A stretch of 64,000 bases of DNA from contig VIIQ02000073.1 of NCBI GenBank assembly GCA_007449985.2, forward strand, positions 124,001 to 188,000, read 5' to 3'. Position numbers and translations under genes: made by a program. The DNA is from Desmodesmus armatus. Lineage: Eukaryota > Chlorophyta > Chlorophyceae > Sphaeropleales > Scenedesmaceae. A model generated the notes under the pieces. The model did no database searches. It was not told the origin of the DNA and saw nothing but the letters and a program-made list of their open reading frames with translations. Every line of letters begins with the position of its first letter. Positions within the stretch are counted from its first letter, which is position 1. Positions 11,373-22,339 of this stretch are shown here, in pieces.

Positions 11373-14110
11373 TCAGACTGTGCTCTTGTCACTGTCGTGG
11401 TCTGACTGCCCTTGACTTGGGGACACAAGCGTGCTGCCCTTCCTGTGCTGCCCTTGCATGCCTGTGGCACTGGTGGCATGAATGGTCACTGGCAGCAGCG
11501 GCTCCTTGTCACTGCCACCATCACGGGCCTTGACGACTGCACCCATGTCAGGGTGTGAGGGCGACTTCCCTGTGTCCTGGATCTGCCTGAGCTTGAAGCG
11601 CCGTTTTGTCTGGACACAGAGAAGGAGACGCAGGAACAGAAAAACATCAGCAAACCACACTCAACTTGATGGGCTCCTGCTTTTGCCCATTTGCAAGGGG
11701 AAATACCAAAGTGCTGCCCTAACAGAGACGACAATGCTTACGGCCATTCATGTGCTGTGGGGCAGAGAATGAGCAGGCTGCCGACCCAGGCCCTTGTCCA
11801 GGCCCCTGTGTTGCTAACAAATTACATGTGTGACATGCAAAGCAGCACCCAAGCCCCCCACCCAAAAACACACGTACCTCTGAGTACGCCACCACTCCAC
11901 ACACAGTGATGAAGTAGCCCATCATGCCCTTGGCCGTGACAGGATTCTTGAACAGCGCTATACTGATAGCAGCAGCAATTACGCCCTTCATGTTGCCAAG
12001 CACCTGCAAACCCCAGCACAGCAGCAAGTGCTGACGTGTCATGACATGGCCACTGATTGGACAGCCACTGCATACCTGCATGTTGGTTGCAGCCTTCAGC
12101 CATCTTAGACCAGACAAGCATCACCATCACATGCATGACAAGTGGTCTATTCAGGCACCCTGAGCCAAGGTTCGGCACCAACCTGAAGAGTCAGTGCGCT
12201 GGTGTACTTGGTGACCATAAAGTTTGTCAGGTTGACGGCATAAGCCATGCAGCTGTTGACCAGCAGCGTCCAGAAGAACGCCGGCTTGGCATGCAACACC
12301 TGCAGCACCTGCATGCAGTACACACACATGCACAGCCAGCAATACTGCTCAACGAAAGCTTCCTTCGGCTGCTGCTAGCTTGGTTCACTTGGCGCATTGC
12401 ACCAAAATAGATCTACCAAATCACTGCTGTGCAGTGCACTGCACACATGCTGCCCTCGCCCAAGCTGAAAGGCCCCATACACCACACTGCAGCAGCTGCC
12501 ACAGGTTGGTGGTGGTGGAAGCAGCCACGCATGATCCTGCCCGCACAAGGACCCAGGGAGCTCACCTCGCCGAACACTCCTGGCTCCAGAATGAGTGTGG
12601 TAGGAAGCAGCAGCACTACACTGAAGCTGCTCATGTAGAACAGCAAGCTCATGGGATCGAGCTTATCAGATGGGTCTGTCATGATCATGGCCTGCGACGC
12701 ACACCAAGCACACAACAGGGTTTGGGTGGCTTCAAGCCCTGTGTCAACAGACGCTAAATGCACATGGCTCCAGCACAGTCATGTGTTTCAAGCAACACAC
12801 ATGCCTCAGCCTGCAGGCACGCATAGTTCGGTCAGGAGTGGACAACTCATGCTGCTGCAGGGGCAAGGAGCTGACACTTTGATGCAGGATGCTGCTGCTT
12901 TCCCGCCATTACTTTCAAAAGCATGACAGGCGCTCCAGGCTGCCAGAGGGTGCAAGGGTGCCAGCAACACCTTGCATGTGCCCATGCTCACCTGCACCAC
13001 AGACTTGAGGGCTCTACAGCATGTTGCAATGATGCATGCTGTAAAGCCAAACAGGTTGAACAGTGGCTCGCCCCCACTGGCAATCACCACGCCACCAGCA
13101 ATGGGTAGCAGCGTGAGGTATGTCAGTGCACTCTCATGAACGCCTGTGGCAAACACAGACACACAGCGTGTGATGTTGGCAAGTACACCTACCTGCAGGC
13201 AGTCAGTCGTCCCGGCCCTGCTGCAATCTGCTGATCAACCTTGCCTGACACAAGGAGGTCGAGTGAACATCCTTGCAGCTGCAGCAGCCCGGTTGCTGCT
13301 GCGGCAAGGCCTTGCTTATGTTCTGACACACGCTTGGAGCTCACCTTGTAACAACAGCGCAAAAATGGCCGTAAAGAAGGGCGTTGTTGCACCAATCGCC
13401 TGGTTGAAGCTGACTGGGATGTACTTGAGTGATAGGTTCCCCAGGACAATCGTTAGGCAGAAGATGCAGGCCAGCAGGCAAACCTTGGACAGCTGCTTTT
13501 TGGTTTTGAGGGGCTTGATGGGGGTACACTTGCCAAGCGATAGCAGGTAGCCCAAGGTTGAACACGCCAACATGTGACATAGCGTCAAGAACACAGGCCG
13601 CCTGCAAGGGTTGACAGCATGCACTGAGCAACTGCTGGAGGCACTTCTACCATGCCCTGTACTCAGTTATGCATCCAACCAACAGAGGGAAACACCACGA
13701 CGCCGATCACGGCACCAACCCTGTCATGCCCGGGACATCTGCTGTATGGGTGAGAGTACACAGCACCAGCGGCTGGCACGCATCATGTCATTCATCATCA
13801 GTCAGCTGCATCAGTCTGAGCAACTGCGGCCGGCACGCGCCAACACTCACTTGAGGCCCGCACTGCTGAGCAAGAATTTGTTCAGCAACAGCACTCCAAT
13901 GTTGCAGCTGTACCTGTTGAGCAGCACATAAGGACACGTCCAGCATGCCAGTCATGCACTGCTGTCGTAACGTGCCCCTTGTCTTGCATCAGAGAGACAC
14001 AGCAGGGGACATGCAGTTGGCATGACTCCCGCCAGAAACAGCACATGTGCTCACCAGGCAACTATGACCAGCAGCGTGACCACCAGCTTTTGAGACTCTT
14101 GGGCAGCCAT
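11373..14110 (-). CDS. Sugar-phosphate/phosphate translocator (TPT/NST drug-metabolite transporter family)
   Basis: Eight phase-consistent minus-strand exons: 14110-14055, 13913-13851, 13601-13345, 13143-12992, 12691-12566, 12299-12183, 12003-11878 and 11609-11373, giving 377 aa. The product closely follows plant TPT-superfamily proteins of the At3g11320/At5g25400 type. It shows [16 protein letters not shown] at helix 1, [11 protein letters not shown], a [20 protein letters not shown] helix, [16 protein letters not shown], a C-terminal [20 protein letters not shown] stretch and [19 protein letters not shown]. About ten membrane helices are expected. The N-terminus is very short ([13 protein letters not shown]), with no plastid transit peptide, so a Golgi or other endomembrane location is more likely than the plastid envelope. 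The final exon is a hydrophilic cytosolic tail. Substrate cannot be told from sequence. Confidence 0.95.
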
Positions 14111-15302
14111 CTTGATCCAATTTCTGGGTGGGTGCTGCTGGTTGCCTGCCCCTAGGGCTGCACAGGTCTTCAACAGCACAACAGCACTGACACTCCCACA
14201 GGCAATCCCGCCAACACCGTGCTTCACCCTCGGTGTTTGATCGACATGAATACGTCTGAGGCGATATTCAATAACTGCAAAGCCACGGACGCAAGCTCGG
14301 GGCTGGAGTGCAGCTGGTGTGCAGACGCTGGTGATGATGGTGCACGTCAGGGTTCGCGTAGCGTCAAGAGGCCTGTACGTTGATTATGGAGTCTCAAATG
14401 CTGACTTTTTCACTGACAGTAGAGATGTCGAGGCACCGAAGCAAAGTCACATGTTACTGCAACTGAATTGGCAGCAGAGCCTCTGGAGTGCCACTCAGTG
14501 GTGGCTTCTTGGCGTGAAGAACTGTCTCAACCCCTGAAAGTGCCTGTTTTCATGGGCGTGGGTCCCCACATAGCGCCTGGTGCGCATGCTTGCATCTCCC
14601 CCTGCTGGACCCTAGGGGGGTCCTTGCTCCCTTCTGGACTAGCACGTGCTGCTGCTCACAACAGGCTCAATGGCGCTCATACTTTACGAAGATAAACCTG
14701 CAGCAGTAGCATTTGAGCAATCCTCATATGAGCTGTTGCCCAGTCTGCAGCTGGCCCTGAATCGTCCTGCGTCTACCCTGTCAGTCACTGACAGGGTACT
14801 GAGTGAGGAGGCTGTCAGGCTGTCACAGGCTGTCACAGGAACACAAACAAACAGGAGTGCAGGAGGTTAAGGGCTGACAGCAGCCCAAGTGTGCCATGCA
14901 GTCACCTGCCGATGCTTGACGCTTTCCCTGACTCCTTCTTCCTGCTCCTGCACCCCCCCCCTCCCCTGCTCCCCCGCCCCTGCCCGAAACACCAGTCTGC
15001 ACGACTGTTGCAGAAACGTGCCCACATCCACATTCAGCCAATCCATGCAACCTGAGCCCTGAGACAGTACGCCTTTTGACCATATGGACTGCAGGGCGGC
15101 TGCAACAGGCACGACACATCCATGCCACCATGCACACAACAGTAGATGCATCAGTCCCTGGTCAGCAGCTCCCGCAGTGTCACACGTGACAAACGATGGA
15201 GCAGTGCAAGTCAGCAGAACGCACATGCAGTTGTTGTTCTCATGGTACAACAGTGTCATGTCAGTCAGGGAGCCAGCGCTGTTGTCACTGCCCTTCGAAG
15301 TG
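14111..15302. other. Intergenic: promoter of the translocator gene and 3' region of the coiled-coil gene
   Basis: Both flanking genes run on the minus strand. No family-like open frame is seen. A pyrimidine-rich tract with a C run lies near 14950-14975. The 3' UTR of the coiled-coil gene should occupy the upper part and the translocator promoter the lower part. I found no clear minus-strand TGTAA here. Confidence 0.4.
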
Positions 15303-18300
15303 TCAGTCATTGCTGCTGGCCAGCAACTCATCCAGCAGGTCCTGCAAGGCAGCAGTGGCTTTGCTGCAGCTGTCATGCGCATGGCGGCTGCTGCCGCTGT
15401 TGTGAACCTCGCCCCCCGGGCCACTCAATTCACTTTCTTCTGCCGCTGCTGCCTCGGCTGCTGCCTCTGTGCTGGCCAGCAGCTCCCTCAGTGCTTCACT
15501 TTTCCGCTTGTTGTGCTGCAATTGCACCTGCACACGGCAGCAGCCAAGGCCATCAGTAGCGCACCGTTGAGTCAGTAGACTTGGTGGCTGAGCTGCAGCT
15601 GCTATAGCCACAGCCTGGGTACTGAGGTGACCAGGAGGCTCATATTGGCTGACTTATGAGCCCTGAACAGCCCAGCTTCTCATTAAGTACATGACATTGC
15701 CGCCTGGTAATGAAGCAGGGGCACACACTTGGCTCCCACCCCACCTGCTTGGTGCTGTCGTTGAGGCGCGGCTGCTAGGAATGCCTGGCCTACCCCTTGC
15801 CCCAGCAATGGCATCCCCCAAGTGCAACCATTGTCATTGTCAACAAACCTTGCTCATCTTCTCCAGCAGCTGACTCTGCAGCTCCAGGCGCCTGCGGGCC
15901 TCCTGCAGCTGCGACACCTCCTGCCTGGCAGTGGCTGCAGTCTGCAGCGCAGCCAGGCGCTCCGCTTCCAACACCCGCACCTGCGAAGCGCATCAACATG
16001 AGTCATGCAAGGGTCGTCAGCAAAGATGGGAAGGGGCCAACAACACACCACCTGCTGCACCACACCCTTGCCTGCACGCATGTATCATGGCACCAGGCGG
16101 ACGCCGTCACCAGGACAGTTTGCTGGAGTGTCCCGCACACAACACACCACTCAGTTCAATCCCTGAACACACCCAGGTGAAACGTTTCCATTATAATATA
16201 GCTGTTTACTCCTATGTGCGTGCCGGAACGCACTTTGTAAGCCTGACGTAATGGTTTAACCATCCTTGTGGGACTATGGGTGATATGCTTCATAGAACTG
16301 CTTGCATGTGACTGATAGGTTGCCTACATGCTAGATACATCTGTATTCACTCTGCTTAACACCCAACACGGAACCACCAGCCCGGCCTGCTTTGAGACTT
16401 CCCTTGCTGGTACTGGTACTGCCAAGGGTGCTGCAGCTGCGGCATCTGTGCCGCCGCTGGAGCTGGTTGATGGGGAGCCATGGCTGCCTGCCTGCCTGCC
16501 TGCCTGCGTGTCTCACCTTCTCCTCCATGGCGGCTGATGTCGCGTCTGCGGCTGCCACCACAGCCTCCACCCCCTCAAGGCGCTCCAGGGTTGCCAACAG
16601 CAGGGCCTGTGCACGCACACAAAGCGTTTACAGGGCAGCAGGACCCGAGGGTGGGGTCCATGGTCAGCCCAGGCATGCCCAAGCATGCAAGCACCACACA
16701 CAGATGGGCGGTGTGCGGGGGCGGGGGGAGCATAGAGGCAGAGTGCATGCCCAGCAGGATGGCACAGCCCATGCAGCAATGCAGCCACTGCCAAGCGGTA
16801 ACTCGTGCTGCCGAGGTGCAACTGCCCCGCCCTTGAGATGGTCCTGAAAGCTGACATAATCAGCTTGTGCAACCACTGCCAAGACAACTTTGGCGCAAAC
16901 TCGTGGTGGAGAGCAGCCCGCCCCCTTGAGGCCGTCTACACACCTGCAGATCGTCCCGTTCCCGTGAAACAGACACCAGCCGCTCTGCTGCAATCTCTTG
17001 ACACCTGCATCATGCAGCATGCAGCAGTCCATTTATTGCCACGAGTCATGCCGCATGTGCCTGCACTGAGTCCTCAGCACAGCGCGCCAGCATGCACACT
17101 CAGTGTAGTACACTGCCGCGACCTCCATCCATTCAGTCGCCCGCTCTGTGTGGCCAATCTGCACTGAGCGCCATGCCACGCCGGTGACACTGCTACAAGC
17201 TTGCCAGGTGCTGTGCCTTGCGGGTCTGTTTCAAAAGCTGCTGCCTTGCCTTCCCACTGCCATATCAGCGAACGCTGCCTGAAAGAGCACCCAGCACTCA
17301 CCGTGCCAGCTCATCCTCCAGCTGCCTCACCCGCCCCTGCATCTCCTCCAGCAGCACATCCCTGCCCTTCAGGGCCGCCTTGAGGCAGGACGCCTCCTGC
17401 GCACGGTGCTCTGAGGAGCGAGACACCTTGGCAAGCTCCAGCCGCGCCTGAGAGGCCTCCTTGCGCGCTGACACAGCCTCGCGACGCAGCTTGGCCTGCA
17501 CACAAAGGCCACAGTGAAAGCCAAGGCGGATGAGCGCATGTGTAGGCAGTGCATGCTCCGCATGCTGCACATCACTGCTCAATCTGACAGCTACAATGGT
17601 AGTGCAGCTAATGCATGTCAGCCGCAGCAGGTGGTCCGCAATGGCGGCTCTAGAATGTGCCGCGCACACCTTCTCTTGGGCCCACGCTGCCTGCGCCTCC
17701 TTGTACTGAGCAAGCACCGTCCCTAGCGGGCTGTTGCGCAGGTCATCAACACTGGCTCCTGCAGCTGCTGCAGCAGCTGCTGACGGCGCCTGCCTGCGTG
17801 CAGGGGCCGAGCTGCCTCCTGCCACAGCTGCTGCACGTGTGCCAGCGGCAGCTGATGCCGCTCTTCTGGCCGGCGCTGCCCCAGCTGCCTTGAGGTCCCT
17901 GCTGACTTGCTGGGCATCCTCCTGCGCGTCCTCCAGCAGCTGCTGTGCTGCTCGTACAAGCAGCTGCCTGTCAACATCGCCAGCAGCTGCGGGCTGCGTG
18001 CGGCATGCGGCTGCTGTCCGTTTGCTGCTGTCTGCAGCAGACGCACCTGATCCGGGCCTGCATTGACGGCAGCAGCACATGACTGGGATCAGATGCTGTA
18101 ACGCCCTCTACAGGTTGTGTGCAGACTGCTTGGCGGACTGGCGGCTGTGGTTCAGTAACAGCCTTGCCAGAGGGTTATGGCAGGCACAGCCTCCCTGCTT
18201 ATAAGCAGAGCGTGTGTGCTGAATGAACCACCAAACATCCTATCAAGTAGTGTGTTCATAGCCATCATATGCAGATTAATCACGGCGTGTGTGCACCTTG

Positions 18301-18870
18301 TTGGCCATAACCTAAGGATCTGACTCACCTGCCAGCTGCTGCTTTCAACCGCCCTGCTGCTGAGTCCCTGCACACATGGTGGTGCTTCAAAGTGCCCCGC
18401 TGCTTGCTGTGTGGCTCCAAAGCTGGCCTTGCTGCTTGTTTGTCAGCCACCTTGTCTCCGTCCGAAGATGCAAGGCTTCCGTCCACATCAGCATCGTCCA
18501 AGGCATGCTGAACCCGGGCACAGCGGCCCAGCAGCTGTGCAAGTGTCTTGTTGTGCCTGCAGCAGGTGCCACAGACAAAGCCCCCCTTGTGAGGCAAGTT
18601 GCTTGACTAAGGCTGCCAGCACCTACTACGTTATACGAACATGCCCACCTTTGCACGTTGGACTCAACAAGAGGCTCTCCCTCCCCACAGCTGGGCTCCG
18701 CCTGAACATTCAACACAACAGCAGCGGATATGCCATGTCATGCCCAGGAAGTAGGCCAGCCAGAAAGTGACAGATGCATACAGCGGTCTCACAGGTTCCT
18801 GTATGTGTACACCAAGCTTCGCTAGCCGCTGTTTGAGCTGCTCTAAGTCAACTCTGCCAGACTCCTCCAT
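15303..18870 (-). CDS. Coiled-coil protein of unknown function
   Basis: Recognised minus-strand exons: 18870-18793 (MEESGRVDLEQLKQRLAKLG...), a second exon from 18534 or 18556 down to 18329, then 18057-17670, 17495-17302, 16606-16517, 15980-15849 and 15527-15303 (stop). Long heptad-rich segments dominate: AKLRREAVSARKEASQARLE.., VRQLEDELA, RVLEAERLAALQTAATARQE.., RRRLELQSQLLEKMSK. The middle is Ala-rich, and the protein ends SSND. Most junctions agree in phase. The 17302 donor (phase 2) does not fit the 16606 acceptor (phase 0), so either a small exon between them is missing from my model or one base is missing in the sequence. The pattern vaguely recalls taxilins, but their defining motifs are absent; I do not name a family. 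Confidence 0.65.
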
Positions 18871-20723
18871 CAGCAGGTGAGTGAAGGAAAGAGCGAAGCC
18901 AGTGCTAGACAAGCGTTCTGCGCGACATTCTGCCTCGCTGAAAGTGATGACAAGTGCTACAGCTCACGGAAGCCTGCCTTGGCATGTATTCAGCCCATCA
19001 GTTTGAACCCTCAATTCAACAGCGGCGACAGCTGCATTACTGCAGCCAACAAACAGAGGCACTTGATGCGGATGGAGGCATGGTGCATCAACCACCTGCC
19101 AACTAGTGTCTACCTTCGCAACACTGCTCATTGAATCACACACCTAGGCTGGCAGCGGGAGGTGTGTCACGATTGTGGCAATGAGCACTCCGGCACTTGT
19201 TATGATGTGTATGGTCAGTCCCATATTGTGAAACAAGTGCTCACAAGTGAGCGAGCCACGCGCAAAATCAACCTTCCAGCTCAACTCTCTCATGTTGCAA
19301 CGCTGCCCCCTCCCCCTGCCATGGCCACAGGTGTGCAGGGCAGGGTGCAGGGGCATGCTTCACTTGTGGTTCCCTTTTGCTTGTGTCGTAGGGTGTACCC
19401 CTCCAGCCCCCATGTGATGGTAGATGAAAAACTCAAGCCAAACGGAATGGAGCGGCCATTTCTTCGCACAGAAGCAAGCAGCCAAAAGCATACTTGCTAC
19501 TTTTGCCGCAATCCAAGTGCTTGGCAGCCAGGGTGAACGACCTGCCTGCCTGCCCAATTCTGAAGCTGAAGCACGCTGATGAGGTGTTCGACTCCAACTT
19601 GTGCCATTACAGCTGCATTCCAGACAGAGCTCTTGATTTAAGGAAGGCGCAGGCTGCTGCTTGTCAACCTAGACTTGGAAAGGGAGAGCTGCTGATGGCT
19701 CCTGATGTGGAGGGTTGCAATGTGTGGACGCTTAGATCGCTCCCAAACATTTTGCTGGCAGTGCTTGACTGGCTACTGTCGGGATTGCATCATGTGATTG
19801 TGCCTGCCAGTGTGCCTGAGTGCCATTGTGTGCGCGGCGCCACAACTGCTATCAAGTGTCGCCAATCTCTTGGGGTGGTCAACAAGTACAAACCCTCAGC
19901 GTGTTCGAGCCACATCTCCGCACAAGGTAGCTCTCTTCCTCGTACTGCGTGTCTCTCTTAGTTCGTGTACAGCCAGGGACGGCGGGGGGGGGGGGGGGGC
20001 GCACAGCGACCGACACAGGCCTAGGCGATGTTGATTCCACCACCTTGTGCACATCCAGCCATACACAGGGAACAGTGCCTAACGAGCCTGTTCAGCAAGG
20101 CTCATGGCTGGCAGCATGAGCACTGTGGTGTGCGCATTTGCAGGCATGCATTTGCGCAAAGCTGCTGAAGGCCAGCCTGGCTGGTTTGGTCTGGTGAACC
20201 CCACGTGCACATGGCAACACCAGGCACAGTGACTTTCACAGTCTGTACAACTCAAGGGTGTGACTGGTGAGCATCAAAACAGGGCTGTTCACCTTCCTCA
20301 GCAGGACTCAGTAGGGTTGTGCACATACTCTGTGCACTGACTCTGAGAGGTGGCTTGCTGACCAGCCATGGAGGCAGCAAGATGCCGAGTGACATGCACA
20401 CCATACTACGCCAGATGTGTGGTGTAAAATGTTGTTTGACACCTGAAGCGGCATATCGGCGACCTTATCCTACTGGTACCGAAATGCCGCGAATAACTGA
20501 CAAACCGCTCATCTTGCCGTAATGTCAGTGTCTCGTGTATCGTGCAGCTTTGCATTTGTGTAATTCAACATTGTTGTCACCGTCCTTATCACATCAGCCG
20601 CTTCACCCGTAACTTCGTTCTTGGTCTGGCTCGCGCTGCAGCGCACACTCCGTCCCTCGTTTGTTGCCTTTGTCGCAGAAAACCCCAATCCTCAACTTTA
20701 AGAATCAGCACTCGCAACCTGGA
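18871..20723. other. Divergent intergenic region with a 16-base G run
   Basis: 1.85 kb lie between the start of the coiled-coil gene (-) and the start of the F-box-like gene (+). No convincing coding sequence appears on either strand. A homopolymer of 16 G occupies 19984-19999. The F-box-like transcript may begin in the 20500-20700 interval; a CGCAG acceptor-like site at 20674-20678 precedes the ATG, so a 5' UTR intron is possible. Confidence 0.45.
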
Positions 20724-21713
20724 ATGGCACTAGAGCAGCACCAAGCAGAAGCAGAAGCACAGCGGTCACTGCTGCTGTTGCCCAATGATATCTGGGAACA
20801 CATCTTGGAGAAAGTGGAACCGACAGAAGTTTGCACATTTGGGTGCGCTTCAACAACCACAAGGTCCCTGGCTGCAAAGCGAAAGGCAGCCGTCCTGCTG
20901 AGCAGGTTGTGGGGGCGCCTGCACCTGCGTGCCGTCCGACACGCAATGCAGGCACGCAGCACCTTTGTCAGGAGCCATTGCAGTCTAGACCAGCTGCACA
21001 GCAGAGAAGCCTGTCAGGCCAGCATTCTGGAGACTCTGCAGGCTTCCCCTGACCCTCTGCCAGACCTGGCAGCTGCCCTCCAGAAGGGCCTGACCATCAT
21101 CACCAGCCAGGATGATGCAGGCCTACATCACTCAGTGGCAAAACCTATCAGGTCTGACCTGGTGCGCTGTGCCAACTATGTATGCCTCTTGGCCTGGAGG
21201 CAGCGCCGGGGCATGAGGCATAGGATAGCAGCTGCCCAACAAGCTGCCCAACTACTCCAAGCCCCACCACCAGCCCCTGCAGCAGTGGCTGCTGCTGCTG
21301 CAGTAGCACAGCAGCATGTCGTGCCGCCGCAGGAACAGCAACAGCAGCAGGTACCAGAGGGTGCAGCTGCGGGGGCTGAGCCTGTGCTGGCAGCAGCAGC
21401 TGTGCAGACCGAGCTGGGTCCCACCCTTGCGGAGCTGCAGCAGCTGCTGTCTGGGTTTGGGGCTCTGATGGCTGCTCCAGACAACCCCAGCCTGCGCATG
21501 AGGCGGCCCAGCCTCAACCTGCTGCACTATCTGCTGGTGAGAGAGCTGCAGGTTTGGAACGTGCTGCTGCCAGCTCAGCAGGAGCCCATGGCAGTAGGAG
21601 CTGTTGCAGAGGTGGCAGAGGATGCTGCTGCAGCTGGGAATGGTGGTGGTGGTGATGCTGGTGGTGTGGGTGGTGGTGGGGCTGTGGAGGGCGGTGGTCA
21701 GCAAGATATCTGA
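20724..21713 (+). CDS. F-box-like protein, single exon
   Basis: 329 aa from the first in-frame ATG. Residues about 17-60 fit an F-box: LLPNDIWEHILEKVEPTEVC followed by FGCASTTTRSLAAKRKAAVL. The domain binds Skp1, and F-box proteins give substrate specificity to SCF ubiquitin ligases. The middle (about 60-190) is helical and unassigned. Residues about 195-245 are Ala/Pro/Gln-rich, and the C-terminus ends in a Gly-rich tail (GNGGGGDAGGVGGGGA). No LRR, Kelch or WD40 repeats are visible, so the substrate module is unknown. TGTAA lies 160 bases past the stop. Confidence 0.7.
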   Translation: MALEQHQAEAEAQRSLLLLPNDIWEHILEKVEPTEVCTFGCASTTTRSLAAKRKAAVLLSRLWGRLHLRAVRHAMQARSTFVRSHCSLDQLHSREACQASILETLQASPDPLPDLAAALQKGLTIITSQDDAGLHHSVAKPIRSDLVRCANYVCLLAWRQRRGMRHRIAAAQQAAQLLQAPPPAPAAVAAAAAVAQQHVVPPQEQQQQQVPEGAAAGAEPVLAAAAVQTELGPTLAELQQLLSGFGALMAAPDNPSLRMRRPSLNLLHYLLVRELQVWNVLLPAQQEPMAVGAVAEVAEDAAAAGNGGGGDAGGVGGGGAVEGGGQQDI

Positions 21714-22339
21714 CTCACAACACCTGTGACAGTATGACATGTGGTATGGGTGGTGCACTACTTACATGATGGAGCCCGAGTCAATCTGTGACAAAGATCT
21801 GTATGGTGTATTTGGAAGGGGAGCTGTTGAGTAATGCAGTTTGCGTCCAGTGCAACTGGCGATGTATAATGTTGTAACATTGTCACAACTGTTACACTCA
21901 GCACCTGATTGAGCTGCCATCATCGCACACACAAGGCATGTGTCCAAACATATACAATATGCATGTATGCCAGGATCTTGTTTGGCAACCACACCACAGT
22001 ACTTCCACTGGAAGTTTAGGCAGGTAGCTATTTCAAGGATGAGGAGACTCTAGAACATTGAACACCAAACAAGCCCTGCTGCAGCAGGCACCGCGGCTCC
22101 ATGGACATCTGAGGCTGACATACAGCCTCAGGAAACATCAGCACAACCCAAACCGAAGAAGGCCACACCAAGCCACCACAACCGTGTAAAACAAAACACC
22201 ATGGCACGACAAAACAGGTAAATGTACAAGAGCTGCCCTCACTCGGACCCCTCAAGAAGGCGCGCATACAAACATGCACCTGTAGCATGAAAATGTCCAA
22301 CTGGATCCACGCGGCCGCAGGCGGCCTCATACCAGTCCC
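21714..22339. promoter_or_regulatory. Convergent 3' ends with opposed polyadenylation signals
   Basis: Shared 3' region of the F-box-like gene (+) and the LSD1-like gene (-). TGTAA on + is at 21873-21877, 160 bases past the F-box stop. The minus-strand TGTAA is at 21896-21892, 444 bases past the LSD1-like stop. The two signals are 14 bases apart, the same arrangement as at 5881-5902. Confidence 0.6.

Noticed and set aside
15303..18870. Naming the coiled-coil gene a taxilin
   Set aside because: Only a loose KMxK/LQxxNK-like similarity; the conserved taxilin core motifs are missing.
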